Source: Fusobacterium_C sp036516095
GTDB lineage: Bacteria; Fusobacteriota; Fusobacteriia; Fusobacteriales; Fusobacteriaceae
Reading direction: 5' to 3'
Assembly: GCF_036516095.1 (NCBI RefSeq)
Contig: NZ_DATBUM010000085.1
Coordinates: 1 to 12,830, forward strand
Length of the DNA: 12,830 nucleotides
Every line of letters starts with the position of its first letter. The first letter of the stretch is position 1. The notes under the pieces were generated by a model, which was given only the letters and a program-made list of their open reading frames with translations, did not search any database and was not told where the DNA came from. Of the stretch, positions 1-6,383 are shown one piece after another. Position numbers and translations under genes: made by a program.

Positions 1-152
1 ATCAAAAATTATTCTTTATAAAATCTTTACATTTAATTGTATATCAGCAATCATAACTGAGAATAATTTCCCATATAAGAATATCTTCTTAATTTTTCGA
101 AATTGCATTTCTCAACTCTTCAAGATCTAATGGAAGGGAAAGCATACTTGTT
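1..152. other. AT-rich stretch downstream of the YheO-like gene, no convincing gene
   Basis: I see no clear terminator, RNA gene or supported coding region here. On the minus strand a short frame at 89-145 encodes MLSLPLDLEELRNAISKN and then stops. The same frame continues as plausible-looking peptide between two further stop codons, but it has no ribosome binding site. A 30-codon minus-strand frame starts inside it in another phase. These may be chance frames in AT-rich DNA or the worn remains of a small gene. Confidence 0.4.
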
Positions 153-800
153 TTATTTCAAATAACGATACAAAGTCTTTTCTGAAATTTCCAATCTCTT
201 TGCCACTTCTGTGACATTCCCTTTCAACTGGAAAATTCCTTTTTGCTGTAAATCTTCGACTACTTCCATTCTTTCTTCTATACTCATCTCGGAAGCCGCC
301 ATATGTAAGCTGTCAAAATAATCTTCAAGAATGTATTGAGAATACTCTAACAAAGTATTTTTTTGCTTTCTTCTTCCCTCTCCGGAAGCCTCTGCTGCCA
401 AATCTCTTTCCGGTCCCCCTGTCAAAGCTTTCAGACTTTCATTTAAAAAATTGGCAGCTACAATCATGGGAGTAATATTTTTTTTCATGGACAATACTCC
501 TGTCAACTTTCCTGTTTCATTCGATATATAATAGAGAGAAACTCTGGACAAATCTCCATTTTTTTCTTTCATCGGTAATTTTGTAATATATTTTTGCTCC
601 TTTCGATAGGCCCTCAACCAAAAAAGAAGATTTTTATCCATCTCTTCGCCCAAAGCTTTGGAACAATTCTTACTCTTAGCACATAGACTCGTTTTTTGAC
701 TCTCCGAAACTTCAAACAAGCTGACCTCTATAGTTTCTCCAAAAGTAGCAAATAGAAAATCAACCATTCCGGAATAATATTTTTTTTGAAATTCCGTCAT
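153..800 (-). CDS. YheO-like PAS / helix-turn-helix transcriptional regulator
   Basis: 215 residues, with the layout of the YheO family: an N-terminal PAS-like sensor region (about residues 5-120) and a C-terminal DNA-binding region (about 188-215). The C-terminal part, GIFQLKGNVTEVAKRLEIS followed by EKTLYRYLK, matches the characteristic helix-turn-helix that ends these proteins right at the stop. The middle (about 127-150) is charged and linker-like. Family members are cytoplasmic transcription regulators whose ligands are mostly unknown. The ATG start follows a purine-rich GAGAGGAGGAGGAA site directly upstream. A hairpin terminator separates it from the preceding gene on the same strand, so it is probably expressed separately or by read-through; I could not identify a convincing promoter for it. 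Its targets cannot be read from this window. Length and domain order are normal for the family. Confidence 0.85.
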   Translation of the reverse strand: MTEFQKKYYSGMVDFLFATFGETIEVSLFEVSESQKTSLCAKSKNCSKALGEEMDKNLLFWLRAYRKEQKYITKLPMKEKNGDLSRVSLYYISNETGKLTGVLSMKKNITPMIVAANFLNESLKALTGGPERDLAAEASGEGRRKQKNTLLEYSQYILEDYFDSLHMAASEMSIEERMEVVEDLQQKGIFQLKGNVTEVAKRLEISEKTLYRYLK

Positions 801-820
801 TTCCTCCTCCTCTCAATAAT

Positions 821-849
821 GAAAAAGGAGCATTCCAAAATGCTCCTTT
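821..849 (-). terminator. Intrinsic terminator after the 148-residue ORF
   Basis: On the minus strand a perfect 9-bp stem (AAAGGAGCA at 841-849, TGCTCCTTT at 824-832) with an 8-base loop is followed by a short T run reading TTTTTC overall. It starts three bases after the stop codon of the upstream gene and sits just before the ribosome binding site of the YheO-like gene. It should end the potD-dnaN-methyltransferase-IIA transcript, perhaps leakily because the T run is short. Confidence 0.75.
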
Positions 850-852
850 CTG

Positions 853-1299
853 TTATCTATCTTTCCATTGTAATATATAACGATAGTCTTCTTGGATATT
901 TTCAAAATCAGTATGTTGATATTTCCAACTTTCCCCGTATCTTAAAAACAACTCTTCCAAACGTGAAATTTTCTTTTTCCTTTCTCCCTTCGACATGGAC
1001 AAAAATTGATCATTGCATTGTTTTAAAATATTCTTCACTTCTTGAAAAAATTGTTCACAATCTTTTTGCCACATACGATCTGCATATTCTATTGCATAAT
1101 ATTCCTGTGTCACTTCATCGTACAATATTTTTTGATAGCGAGGATATTCTTTTAAGATCTCTCGGACATACTTTCTTCCATCGGAAAGATATTCTGAATG
1201 AACATATCGCAAGATTGGTTGAAAATTTACTACTTTTAAAGGCTTATGGCTCTCCTCGTCATAAAAAGCCAAACTATCTCGAAATTCCTCTAAATACAT
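853..1299 (-). CDS. Hypothetical protein, 148 residues, coupled to PTS IIA
   Basis: I do not recognise this protein. It is 148 residues, soluble-looking and highly charged, rich in Glu, Lys, Tyr and aromatic residues, and probably mostly helical. It has no signal peptide, membrane segment or Cys-pair motif. A basic patch GERKKKISRLEELFLRYGES lies in the C-terminal third. The start codon overlaps the stop of the upstream IIA gene by one base (TAATG), which suggests translational coupling and a shared transcript. The only Shine-Dalgarno-like bases (GAGGGTAAGA) lie inside the end of the IIA gene. The opposite strand also carries a long open frame here, but it lacks a ribosome binding site and its protein looks like an antisense shadow. 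Confidence is good that this is a gene and nil on its function. Confidence 0.75.
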   Translation of the reverse strand: MYLEEFRDSLAFYDEESHKPLKVVNFQPILRYVHSEYLSDGRKYVREILKEYPRYQKILYDEVTQEYYAIEYADRMWQKDCEQFFQEVKNILKQCNDQFLSMSKGERKKKISRLEELFLRYGESWKYQHTDFENIQEDYRYILQWKDR

Positions 1300-1799
1300 T
1301 ATTTTAATCTTACCCTCATAATAGGATCTCCAACCTTTACTTCTTGTCCTAAAGCGATCACTTCAATAGTTTCCACTTCTTCCATGTTGTTGATAATGAC
1401 AGGAGTTTTTGTCGAGGGTGCATTTGCTGAAATATATGCCAAATCATATTCTACAATGGGATCTCCCACTTTGGTCGGTCCCTCTCCTCGTAAGGCTTTG
1501 AAACCTTCTCCTTTTAATTTTACTGTATCAATTCCAAAATGAACAATCATTTCCAATCCGTCTTCCGAATCAAAACTGACCGCATGTCTGGTATCAAATA
1601 CATTAGCAACTTCTCCATTGACAGGGGAACAGATGGCTCCTTCTTTTGGTTCCATTCCGCAACCGTCCCCTACCATTTTTTCTGCAAATGCAGGATCCGG
1701 GATTTCTGCCAAATCAATGACTTTTCCATTTAGAGGAGCATAAATAGTAACCACCTTTTTCTCTTCTTTTTTTCCAAATAAGTTATGAAATAATCCCAT
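1299..1799 (-). CDS. crr: PTS glucose-type IIA component (EIIA-Glc family)
   Basis: 166 residues, close to the length of stand-alone EIIA-Glc proteins such as Crr. In this family the protein takes a phosphate from HPr on a histidine and passes it to a membrane IIBC sugar permease; in some bacteria it also regulates other transporters. The active-site segment MIVHFGIDTVKLKGEGF carries the phosphorylated histidine at about residue 87. The supporting histidine is in DTRHAVSF at about residue 72. The short basic N-terminal stretch GLFHNLFGKKEEKK resembles the amphipathic membrane-anchoring tail of EIIA-Glc. The start follows a strong AAAGGAGG site with 7-base spacing. A near-consensus promoter lies just upstream, inside the end of the methyltransferase gene. 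No IIB/IIC partner is present in the window, so the sugar cannot be assigned. Confidence 0.93.
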   Translation of the reverse strand: MGLFHNLFGKKEEKKVVTIYAPLNGKVIDLAEIPDPAFAEKMVGDGCGMEPKEGAICSPVNGEVANVFDTRHAVSFDSEDGLEMIVHFGIDTVKLKGEGFKALRGEGPTKVGDPIVEYDLAYISANAPSTKTPVIINNMEEVETIEVIALGQEVKVGDPIMRVRLK

Positions 1800-1830
1800 C
1801 TCAATTCCTCCTTTAATTTGTATTACCTTT

Positions 1831-1859
1831 ATTATAAGTTATTCCAAGATTCTTTTCAA
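1831..1859 (-). promoter_or_regulatory. Sigma-70-type promoter for PTS IIA and the following gene
   Basis: On the minus strand a -35 box TTGAAA (1854-1859) and a perfect -10 box TATAAT (1831-1836) are separated by exactly 17 bases. The start point would be near 1824, giving a leader of about 25 bases that contains the IIA ribosome binding site. The promoter overlaps the last codons and stop of the methyltransferase gene, so the IIA gene can be expressed independently of dnaN. Confidence 0.75.
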
Positions 1860-2612
1860 GTCCCTACTATAAAATAATATAATTCCTACTGCCATAGCCA
1901 CATTCAAGGATTCTGCCTGTCCGGAAATAGGAATAATAATCTTCTGCTCTGCAAGCTCTAAAAACTCTTCCGATACTCCATGTCCCTCATTTCCAAAGAC
2001 AAAAGCATTTTTTTCTTTGAGCTGCATTTCGGTATATTCAACTGAATCCTGTTGTAGAGTGGTAACCAAAACATGATAGTTTTCTGCCTGTAAATAGTCT
2101 ATTATCTCTTTTTTTTCCATAACATGAAGATGAACATGAAAGATAGAACCCATGGAACTTCGAACTACTTTTTCATTGTAACAGTCGACGGAATGTTTGG
2201 TTAGTAAAATATCTGAAAATCCGACAGCATCAACCAGTCGAATAATGGTTCCCAGATTTCCGGGATCCTGAATGTCATCCAATACAATCAATTGCTTTGT
2301 ATTTTTTGAGATTTCCAACTTCGGATAGGAATAGAACAAAATCACTCCCTGTGAATTTTCTTGTACAGTGATTTTTTCAAAACATTTTTTAGAAAGGGAA
2401 AAAATGGGACAGGAAAATCTCTCCAATCGTTCCTCTTCCCCTTCTACATCCTCTCGTAATAATACATACTTTGCTCCCTCAGGATAATCCAAAAACTTTC
2501 TTCCTTCAGCCAGAAAAATTTGTTCTTCTTCTCGGTATTTTTTCTTCTTTAATTTGGAAAAAAATTTCACTTTTTCATTCTCCAGACTGGAAATTTTAAA
2601 TATTTCTTTCAT
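1839..2612 (-). CDS. SpoU/TrmH-family RNA 2'-O-methyltransferase
   Basis: 257 residues with the full SPOUT (TrmH) signature. Such enzymes transfer a methyl group from S-adenosylmethionine to a ribose 2'-OH in rRNA or tRNA in the cytoplasm. The N-terminal region (about 5-95, including FLAEGRKFLD) fits the RNA-binding substrate domain found in RlmB/TsnR-like members. Motif 1 is at about 112-132 (DDIQDPGNLGTIIR, with the conserved Asn and Arg). Motif 2 is FGNEGHGVS at 206-214. Motif 3 is IPISGQAESLNVAMAVG at about 228-244; motifs 2 and 3 form the trefoil knot that binds the cofactor. The gene starts 2 bases after the dnaN stop with only a weak GAGAAG site inside dnaN, so translation is probably coupled. 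The modified nucleotide cannot be predicted from sequence alone. Confidence 0.92.
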   Translation of the reverse strand: MKEIFKISSLENEKVKFFSKLKKKKYREEEQIFLAEGRKFLDYPEGAKYVLLREDVEGEEERLERFSCPIFSLSKKCFEKITVQENSQGVILFYSYPKLEISKNTKQLIVLDDIQDPGNLGTIIRLVDAVGFSDILLTKHSVDCYNEKVVRSSMGSIFHVHLHVMEKKEIIDYLQAENYHVLVTTLQQDSVEYTEMQLKEKNAFVFGNEGHGVSEEFLELAEQKIIIPISGQAESLNVAMAVGIILFYSRDLKRILE

Positions 2613-2614
2613 AT

Positions 2615-3712
2615 TTACACTTCTCTTAAGGCTAGAGGCATTAAAATATAAATCAATTCTTCATTTCCCTCCTCTGTCACTCGGAACATGCTAGAAGAAT
2701 TTTTCCCCTCTATAATCACATTTTGAGAAATAGTATCCAAAAATTCAGATAGATATTTACAGTTCAAGGAGGCGACAAAATCTTCCCCTTCTTTCATCAT
2801 TTCTATCTTCTGTTGCGTTTTGGCTCGCCCTGTTGTAACTGCTTTCACCACCAAATGTTTTCCTTTAAAGTCGAAAGTTCCTCCATATTTTGCATCAATA
2901 CTTGTCTTTGCTACTGTAATAACCCGTTTCATCGCCGCTTTTAAATCAGCTAGACAAAATTCCATTTTTTTATCAAAAGCATTGTGACTCAAAATTCCTT
3001 GAAAATTAGGATAAGGAACCGCTGTCAATCGACAACTGAAATAAGTCCCTTCCCATAAAAGAAGCAAGTTATCTCCACTTAATTCCAAAGAAATTTGCTC
3101 TATCTTATCTTTTAATAACTTGATAATCACATTAACAGCATCCACTGGAAGAGAGATTGCCCGTTCAAATTGAGCTTTCATTTTCTTTTCCAAATATAGC
3201 AAACGATAGGAATCAGTGGATACGAAATATACCTTTTCCTTTCCGAAAACAATACGAATACAATGTAAAGCTAAATTTTCAGGTGTCTGTGCAGCAGAAA
3301 ACTTTACAGTTTCCAAATATTTTGCGAATTCACTTCCAGAAAGTTCCAATAGACTCATAGAAGCCAGTTCTACAATTTTAGGATAATTTTCTTCTTCCAA
3401 AACGGAAAATTCTCCATTGGCTATCTTCAAAAATCCATCCAACTTCTCAACGGTAATCCATTCCTCTTCCAACAATTTTACATATTCCAAAACAAGAGCC
3501 GGTTTGAACACAACACTTCCGTCTTCCATTCCTTCACATAAAATCTGTTTCTTATAATCCATTTCTACACTGCTACCCATAAAAACTAAATCATTGTCTT
3601 TTACTTCCATGAAAAGAGCTGAAAGAATGGGTTTGATGGAGTTTTCTCGTAAAATACTTGCATAGTCTGATAGAATCGATATAAATTCTTCTCGTTTTAT
3701 TTTCAATTTCAT
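2615..3712 (-). CDS. dnaN: DNA polymerase III beta subunit (sliding clamp)
   Basis: 365 residues, the normal length for the clamp, which encircles DNA as a dimer and tethers the replicative polymerase and repair factors. It begins with the typical N-terminal strand and helix (MKLKIKREEFISILSDYASI) and shows the three-domain pattern throughout. Family landmarks include FVSTDSYRLLYLEKK in domain 2, AVPYPNFQGIL at the domain 2/3 junction and the C-terminal LIYILMPLALREV, matching the usual Y-x-x-MP-x-R/L ending that lines the partner-binding pocket. The ribosome binding site TAGGAG includes the stop codon of the preceding potD gene, so expression is probably coupled to potD. The neighbours are unusual: dnaA, recF and gyrB are not adjacent here. 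It could be the only clamp gene or a second copy; the intact ends favour a functional clamp. Confidence 0.93.
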   Translation of the reverse strand: MKLKIKREEFISILSDYASILRENSIKPILSALFMEVKDNDLVFMGSSVEMDYKKQILCEGMEDGSVVFKPALVLEYVKLLEEEWITVEKLDGFLKIANGEFSVLEEENYPKIVELASMSLLELSGSEFAKYLETVKFSAAQTPENLALHCIRIVFGKEKVYFVSTDSYRLLYLEKKMKAQFERAISLPVDAVNVIIKLLKDKIEQISLELSGDNLLLLWEGTYFSCRLTAVPYPNFQGILSHNAFDKKMEFCLADLKAAMKRVITVAKTSIDAKYGGTFDFKGKHLVVKAVTTGRAKTQQKIEMMKEGEDFVASLNCKYLSEFLDTISQNVIIEGKNSSSMFRVTEEGNEELIYILMPLALREV

Positions 3713-3721
3713 AGCATACTC

Positions 3722-4747
3722 CTAGTCCGCAATCAAAATTTCTTGCCAATATTTATTTTGTAAATCCAGTGTTTCATGAATATCCATTAGTACCTGTATT
3801 TTTTCCAATTCGGATAAATCATACAACGGTTTTACTTTCATTAACTTTGCTGCCGGTTCATTGATAGAAGGTAATTCTAAAATATCTGCCAATTTCGCAT
3901 ATACTTCAGGACGATGAATGTATTCAATAAACTTATATGCATTTTCTTTATGCTTGGCATTTGCCAAAACAGTAAAAGAATCGATTGCCCCAAAAGCCCC
4001 TTTTTCAGGAATTATAAGATCTACATGTTCTCTTTCTTCTTCGCTTAATTCTCGAAAAATATTATCGGGATATCCTTGTACTACCCAAAAATCTCCTGCT
4101 GCAAACCCTTTTCCATAAGATTCTGAATCAAACTTTGCGATATTCTTTTTCCAATCTAAAATAGTTTTCTTCGCCTTCTCCATGGCTTCTATCGAAGATG
4201 TCTTTTGATCATATCCATGAATTGCCAATGCTGAAGTCATCACTTCTCTCATATCATCTAATAGAGTCATTCTTCCTTGTAAATCTTTTCGATGATAAAT
4301 ATCAAAAGACCTAGGATAATCTTTTACAAACATTTTATTTACTGCAATCACTGTTACACTTGTATTATAAGGAACCGCATAATCATTATTTGTATCAAAA
4401 ACCTGTAATTTTTTCATAATAAAAGGAGCTATATTTCCTAAGGTTGAAATTTTTGTTTTATCTAATTTTTCAATCATTCCCTCCTTCATCATAATTTCTA
4501 CATAGTCACTTGAGGGCATAACAATATCGTAGCCATCTCCACCCGCTTTTAATTTCGTATACATTTCTTCATTGGATGAAAAAATATCTTCTACTACATG
4601 AATCCCCGTTTCTTTCTCAAAATCTTCATAAATTTCATGTGGAATATAATCCGCCCAACCATATAAGTACAATGTTTTCCCGTCATCTTTAGAACCACAG
4701 GCAAGCAATAGCATCGTCAAAGCAATCGTCAATAGTATTTTTTTCAT
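3722..4747 (-). CDS. potD: Spermidine/putrescine-binding lipoprotein (PotD family)
   Basis: 341 residues, a type I periplasmic solute-binding lipoprotein of the polyamine ABC importer family. The signal peptide ends in the lipobox LLAC, making Cys17 the lipidated residue. The mature protein opens with the PotD hallmark LYLYGWADYIPHEIYEDFEK and ETGI, followed by GYDIVMPSSDYVEIMMKEG and the VPYNTSVT segment of the binding cleft. Late in the protein come GAFGAIDSFTVLANAKHKEN and the YKFIEYIHRPEV helix typical of the family. The start is supported by AAAGGAG 5 bases upstream and an extended -10 promoter further up. The permease and ATPase genes (potABC) are not in the window, so it must work with components encoded elsewhere or bind a related ligand. 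It is followed after 9 bases by dnaN, an unexpected partner. Confidence 0.9.
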   Translation of the reverse strand: MKKILLTIALTMLLLACGSKDDGKTLYLYGWADYIPHEIYEDFEKETGIHVVEDIFSSNEEMYTKLKAGGDGYDIVMPSSDYVEIMMKEGMIEKLDKTKISTLGNIAPFIMKKLQVFDTNNDYAVPYNTSVTVIAVNKMFVKDYPRSFDIYHRKDLQGRMTLLDDMREVMTSALAIHGYDQKTSSIEAMEKAKKTILDWKKNIAKFDSESYGKGFAAGDFWVVQGYPDNIFRELSEEEREHVDLIIPEKGAFGAIDSFTVLANAKHKENAYKFIEYIHRPEVYAKLADILELPSINEPAAKLMKVKPLYDLSELEKIQVLMDIHETLDLQNKYWQEILIAD

Positions 4748-4803
4748 TTTCTCTCCTTTATCATCCTTTCATTTTTTAGAAAATATTACTTGATTACAGC
4801 TAC

Positions 4804-4812
4804 ATTATAGCA
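4804..4812 (-). promoter_or_regulatory. Extended -10 promoter upstream of potD
   Basis: On the minus strand TGC-TATAAT combines a perfect -10 box (4804-4809) with the TGN extension (4810-4812). There is no good -35 match, which is normal for extended -10 promoters. The start point would be near 4797, leaving a leader of about 50 bases before potD. It would drive potD, dnaN and the methyltransferase as one unit. Confidence 0.65.
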
Positions 4813-4850
4813 TACTTTCCAAAATTAATTGCTCCTTTTATTCTCTTTCT

Positions 4851-5651
4851 TTATGTTAAAAAAATTTCTTCCAAAATTTGTGCCACTCCGTCCTCTGTGT
4901 TCTTAGGAGCCTTTGGAACATTAGAAAGAGCCTCTAATAATCTGGGGCTTCCGTTGGACATGACAAAAGGACTTCCCACAAGGGATAGCATTTCATAATC
5001 ATTTAGACCGTCCCCGAATGCCACAACTTCTTCCAATCCAATTCCCAACTGTTTCATAGTATCTTGAATAGCTCTTCCCTTATTAACTCCTTTTTTCATA
5101 ATCTCCAAACAATTGGGAGTGGAAAGAGTAATACTCACTTTGTCTTGAAACTGTTCTTTCAAAATTTCCTCAAATTCCAAAATATTCTTTTCACTTTCAT
5201 CCAAGTAAAATAATTTGGTAGCATTTCCATCATTTTTTTCTTCCAAATTTGAAATTTGTTGAAAGGCAAATCCTGATTCTTTATGAAATTGCAATAACTC
5301 TTGCAAAGCAATTTCTACATACCAAGAATCCCTTGTGTATAAATTTCTATGAAGATTTCCAAAAGGAAGTGCCAAGATTTTGGACAAAATTTCCTTTTCC
5401 AAAGAATAGTACATAATTTCCCTTTCTCTCTCATCATGAACAACAGCTCCATTGCTACTGATGATATAAGAATTCAGCCCTAAACTTTCCTTAAAATATT
5501 GAATATCCGGATAGGGTCTTCCCGAAGCTAAAAATACTTTTATTCCTTGTTCTGTGATATGTTTTATAATTTCTCTGCTTCTGTGGCTGACCCTGTGTTC
5601 TCCGTTCAATAGAGTTCCATCCATATCGCAGACCACTGCTTTGTATTTCAT
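4851..5651 (-). CDS. Cof-type HAD-superfamily phosphatase
   Basis: 266 residues from the chosen start, the usual size of Cof/YbiV-like cytoplasmic phosphatases, which hydrolyse sugar phosphates, flavin precursors and similar small phosphoesters. Motif I is CDMDGTLL with nucleophile Asp9 and acid/base Asp11. Motif II is FLASGRP (Ser43), motif III is the lysine in GVNKGRAI (about 191), and motif IV is FGDGLNDYEML (Asp214, Asp218), which holds the magnesium ion. The large insert between motifs II and III is the type IIB cap. I chose the ATG at 5651 because AGGAGG stands 4 bases upstream and the catalytic motif begins eight codons later. A longer in-frame TTG-initiated reading to 5720 would run through a terminator hairpin and adds no recognised domain. 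Substrate is unknown. Confidence 0.92.
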   Translation of the reverse strand: MKYKAVVCDMDGTLLNGEHRVSHRSREIIKHITEQGIKVFLASGRPYPDIQYFKESLGLNSYIISSNGAVVHDEREREIMYYSLEKEILSKILALPFGNLHRNLYTRDSWYVEIALQELLQFHKESGFAFQQISNLEEKNDGNATKLFYLDESEKNILEFEEILKEQFQDKVSITLSTPNCLEIMKKGVNKGRAIQDTMKQLGIGLEEVVAFGDGLNDYEMLSLVGSPFVMSNGSPRLLEALSNVPKAPKNTEDGVAQILEEIFLT

Positions 5652-5672
5652 CTTACCTCCTGCGTTTTCTGT

Positions 5673-5717
5673 AAAAAAAAAGTCATCTTTCCCAAGTAAA
5701 AAGGAGAGCATGACTTT
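5673..5717 (-). terminator. Intrinsic terminator structure inside the HAD phosphatase leader
   Basis: On the minus strand AAAGTCAT (5710-5717) pairs perfectly with ATGACTTT (5679-5686). An inner stem CTCTCC (5703-5708) pairs with GGAAAG (5687-5692) apart from one C-A mismatch, leaving a 10-base loop. The outer stem runs into nine T residues (5673-5681). It lies between a good promoter and the ribosome binding site, so it may act as an attenuator of the phosphatase gene, or as a terminator for the upstream membrane-protein gene. The left arm of the inner stem (UCUCCU) could also pair with the AGGAGG ribosome binding site. Confidence 0.7.
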
Positions 5718-5734
5718 CAAGTTTCTCTTTGCTT

Positions 5735-5763
5735 ATAATAGCATATATTCAGGTAAATTACAA
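5735..5763 (-). promoter_or_regulatory. Promoter for the HAD phosphatase gene
   Basis: On the minus strand a -35 box TTGTAA (5758-5763) is followed after 17 bases by TATTAT (5735-5740), which carries a TGC extension (5741-5743). The predicted start near 5728 gives a leader of about 77 bases containing the terminator hairpin. Confidence 0.6.
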
Positions 5764-5790
5764 TACAATTTTATTTCTTTTGTTCTTAGA

Positions 5791-6252
5791 TTAAATTTTA
5801 GAATCTGTTCTTATCATAATTGTCTTAAATTTTCTATATTCTACTTCTTGCACCTCATTCATCTTAACAATTTGGTATTTTTTAGTAAAAATCTCTAGTT
5901 GATTTTCATTTTTAAACACAAAGCCGCTAAGAAAAAATATATCAAGTAAAAAAATAAGACAATACAAAATAATTACTTCAAATGAAGAAGTAGTTTGATA
6001 TTTAAAAAAAGGATAAAATGGTAAAGGTATGGATAAATTCAATGCTATTATTATTTCACATAACAACATATAGAACGATAAACTTAATATCCACAACATC
6101 TTCGCAATTCCGAAAAAACATCTAATATAATTATATTTTTCTTTCATCTTACAAATACATAAAAACTTTATTTTGAAACAAAAAAAATTTATAGAATGTT
6201 TTCTTATTTTCCTAGTAATACTAATTTTTTCTCTTTTTTGTTCTATTTCCAT
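5791..6252 (-). CDS. Hypothetical small membrane protein with two predicted helices
   Basis: 153 residues, not recognised. The N-terminal 45 residues are strongly basic (many Lys and Arg, with several Cys). Two hydrophobic segments follow at about 51-74 and 92-114, separated by a short loop with the proline-rich patch SIPLPFYPFF. The C-terminal tail of about 40 residues is charged and should face the same side as the N terminus, probably the cytoplasm. The start is supported by GGAGGG 4 bases upstream and a TATAAT box closely preceding it. It is more AT-rich than its neighbours. The 71-residue tail and loop layout resembles no family I can name; a PH-like or DUF membrane protein is possible but unproven. 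Confidence 0.7.
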   Translation of the reverse strand: MEIEQKREKISITRKIRKHSINFFCFKIKFLCICKMKEKYNYIRCFFGIAKMLWILSLSFYMLLCEIIIALNLSIPLPFYPFFKYQTTSSFEVIILYCLIFLLDIFFLSGFVFKNENQLEIFTKKYQIVKMNEVQEVEYRKFKTIMIRTDSKI

Positions 6253-6268
6253 CTAGCCCTCCAAGAAG

Positions 6269-6277
6269 ATTATATCA
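6269..6277 (-). promoter_or_regulatory. Extended -10 promoter for the small membrane protein
   Basis: On the minus strand TGA-TATAAT gives a perfect -10 box with a TGN extension. No good -35 box is visible at the right distance. The start would fall near 6262, so the leader would be only about ten bases and barely include the GGAGGG ribosome binding site at 6257-6262. Confidence 0.45.
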
Positions 6278-6285
6278 TAAAGCAG

Positions 6286-6330
6286 TCAGAAATACGGCTC
6301 AAAATTTTGCGACTGATTTTGTGTTTCTGA
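6286..6330. repeat. Imperfect inverted repeat between the MATE and membrane-protein genes
   Basis: TCAGAAATAC (6286-6295) and GTGTTTCTGA (6321-6330) pair with one mismatch (9 of 10). A competing inner pair CAGTC/GACTG (6284-6288 and 6311-6315) lies around an AAAATTTT centre. No T run follows on the minus strand, so it is not a standard terminator. It lies directly upstream of the extended -10 promoter and could be a regulator site or a transcript-end hairpin. Confidence 0.4.
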
Positions 6331-6383
6331 TACTTCTTTACAATTCTCTCCACTTTTATGATTTCCTTTTAAAGAAAAATAAT

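Noticed and set aside
786..1307. 173-residue open frame on the plus strand opposite the 148-residue gene
   Set aside because: No ribosome binding site, start is not supported, and the minus-strand gene is coupled to its neighbour by stop/start overlap. It looks like an antisense shadow.
5652..5720. Longer N terminus for the HAD phosphatase beginning at a TTG
   Set aside because: The ATG at 5651 has a strong ribosome binding site and starts the catalytic domain directly; the extension overlaps a terminator hairpin.
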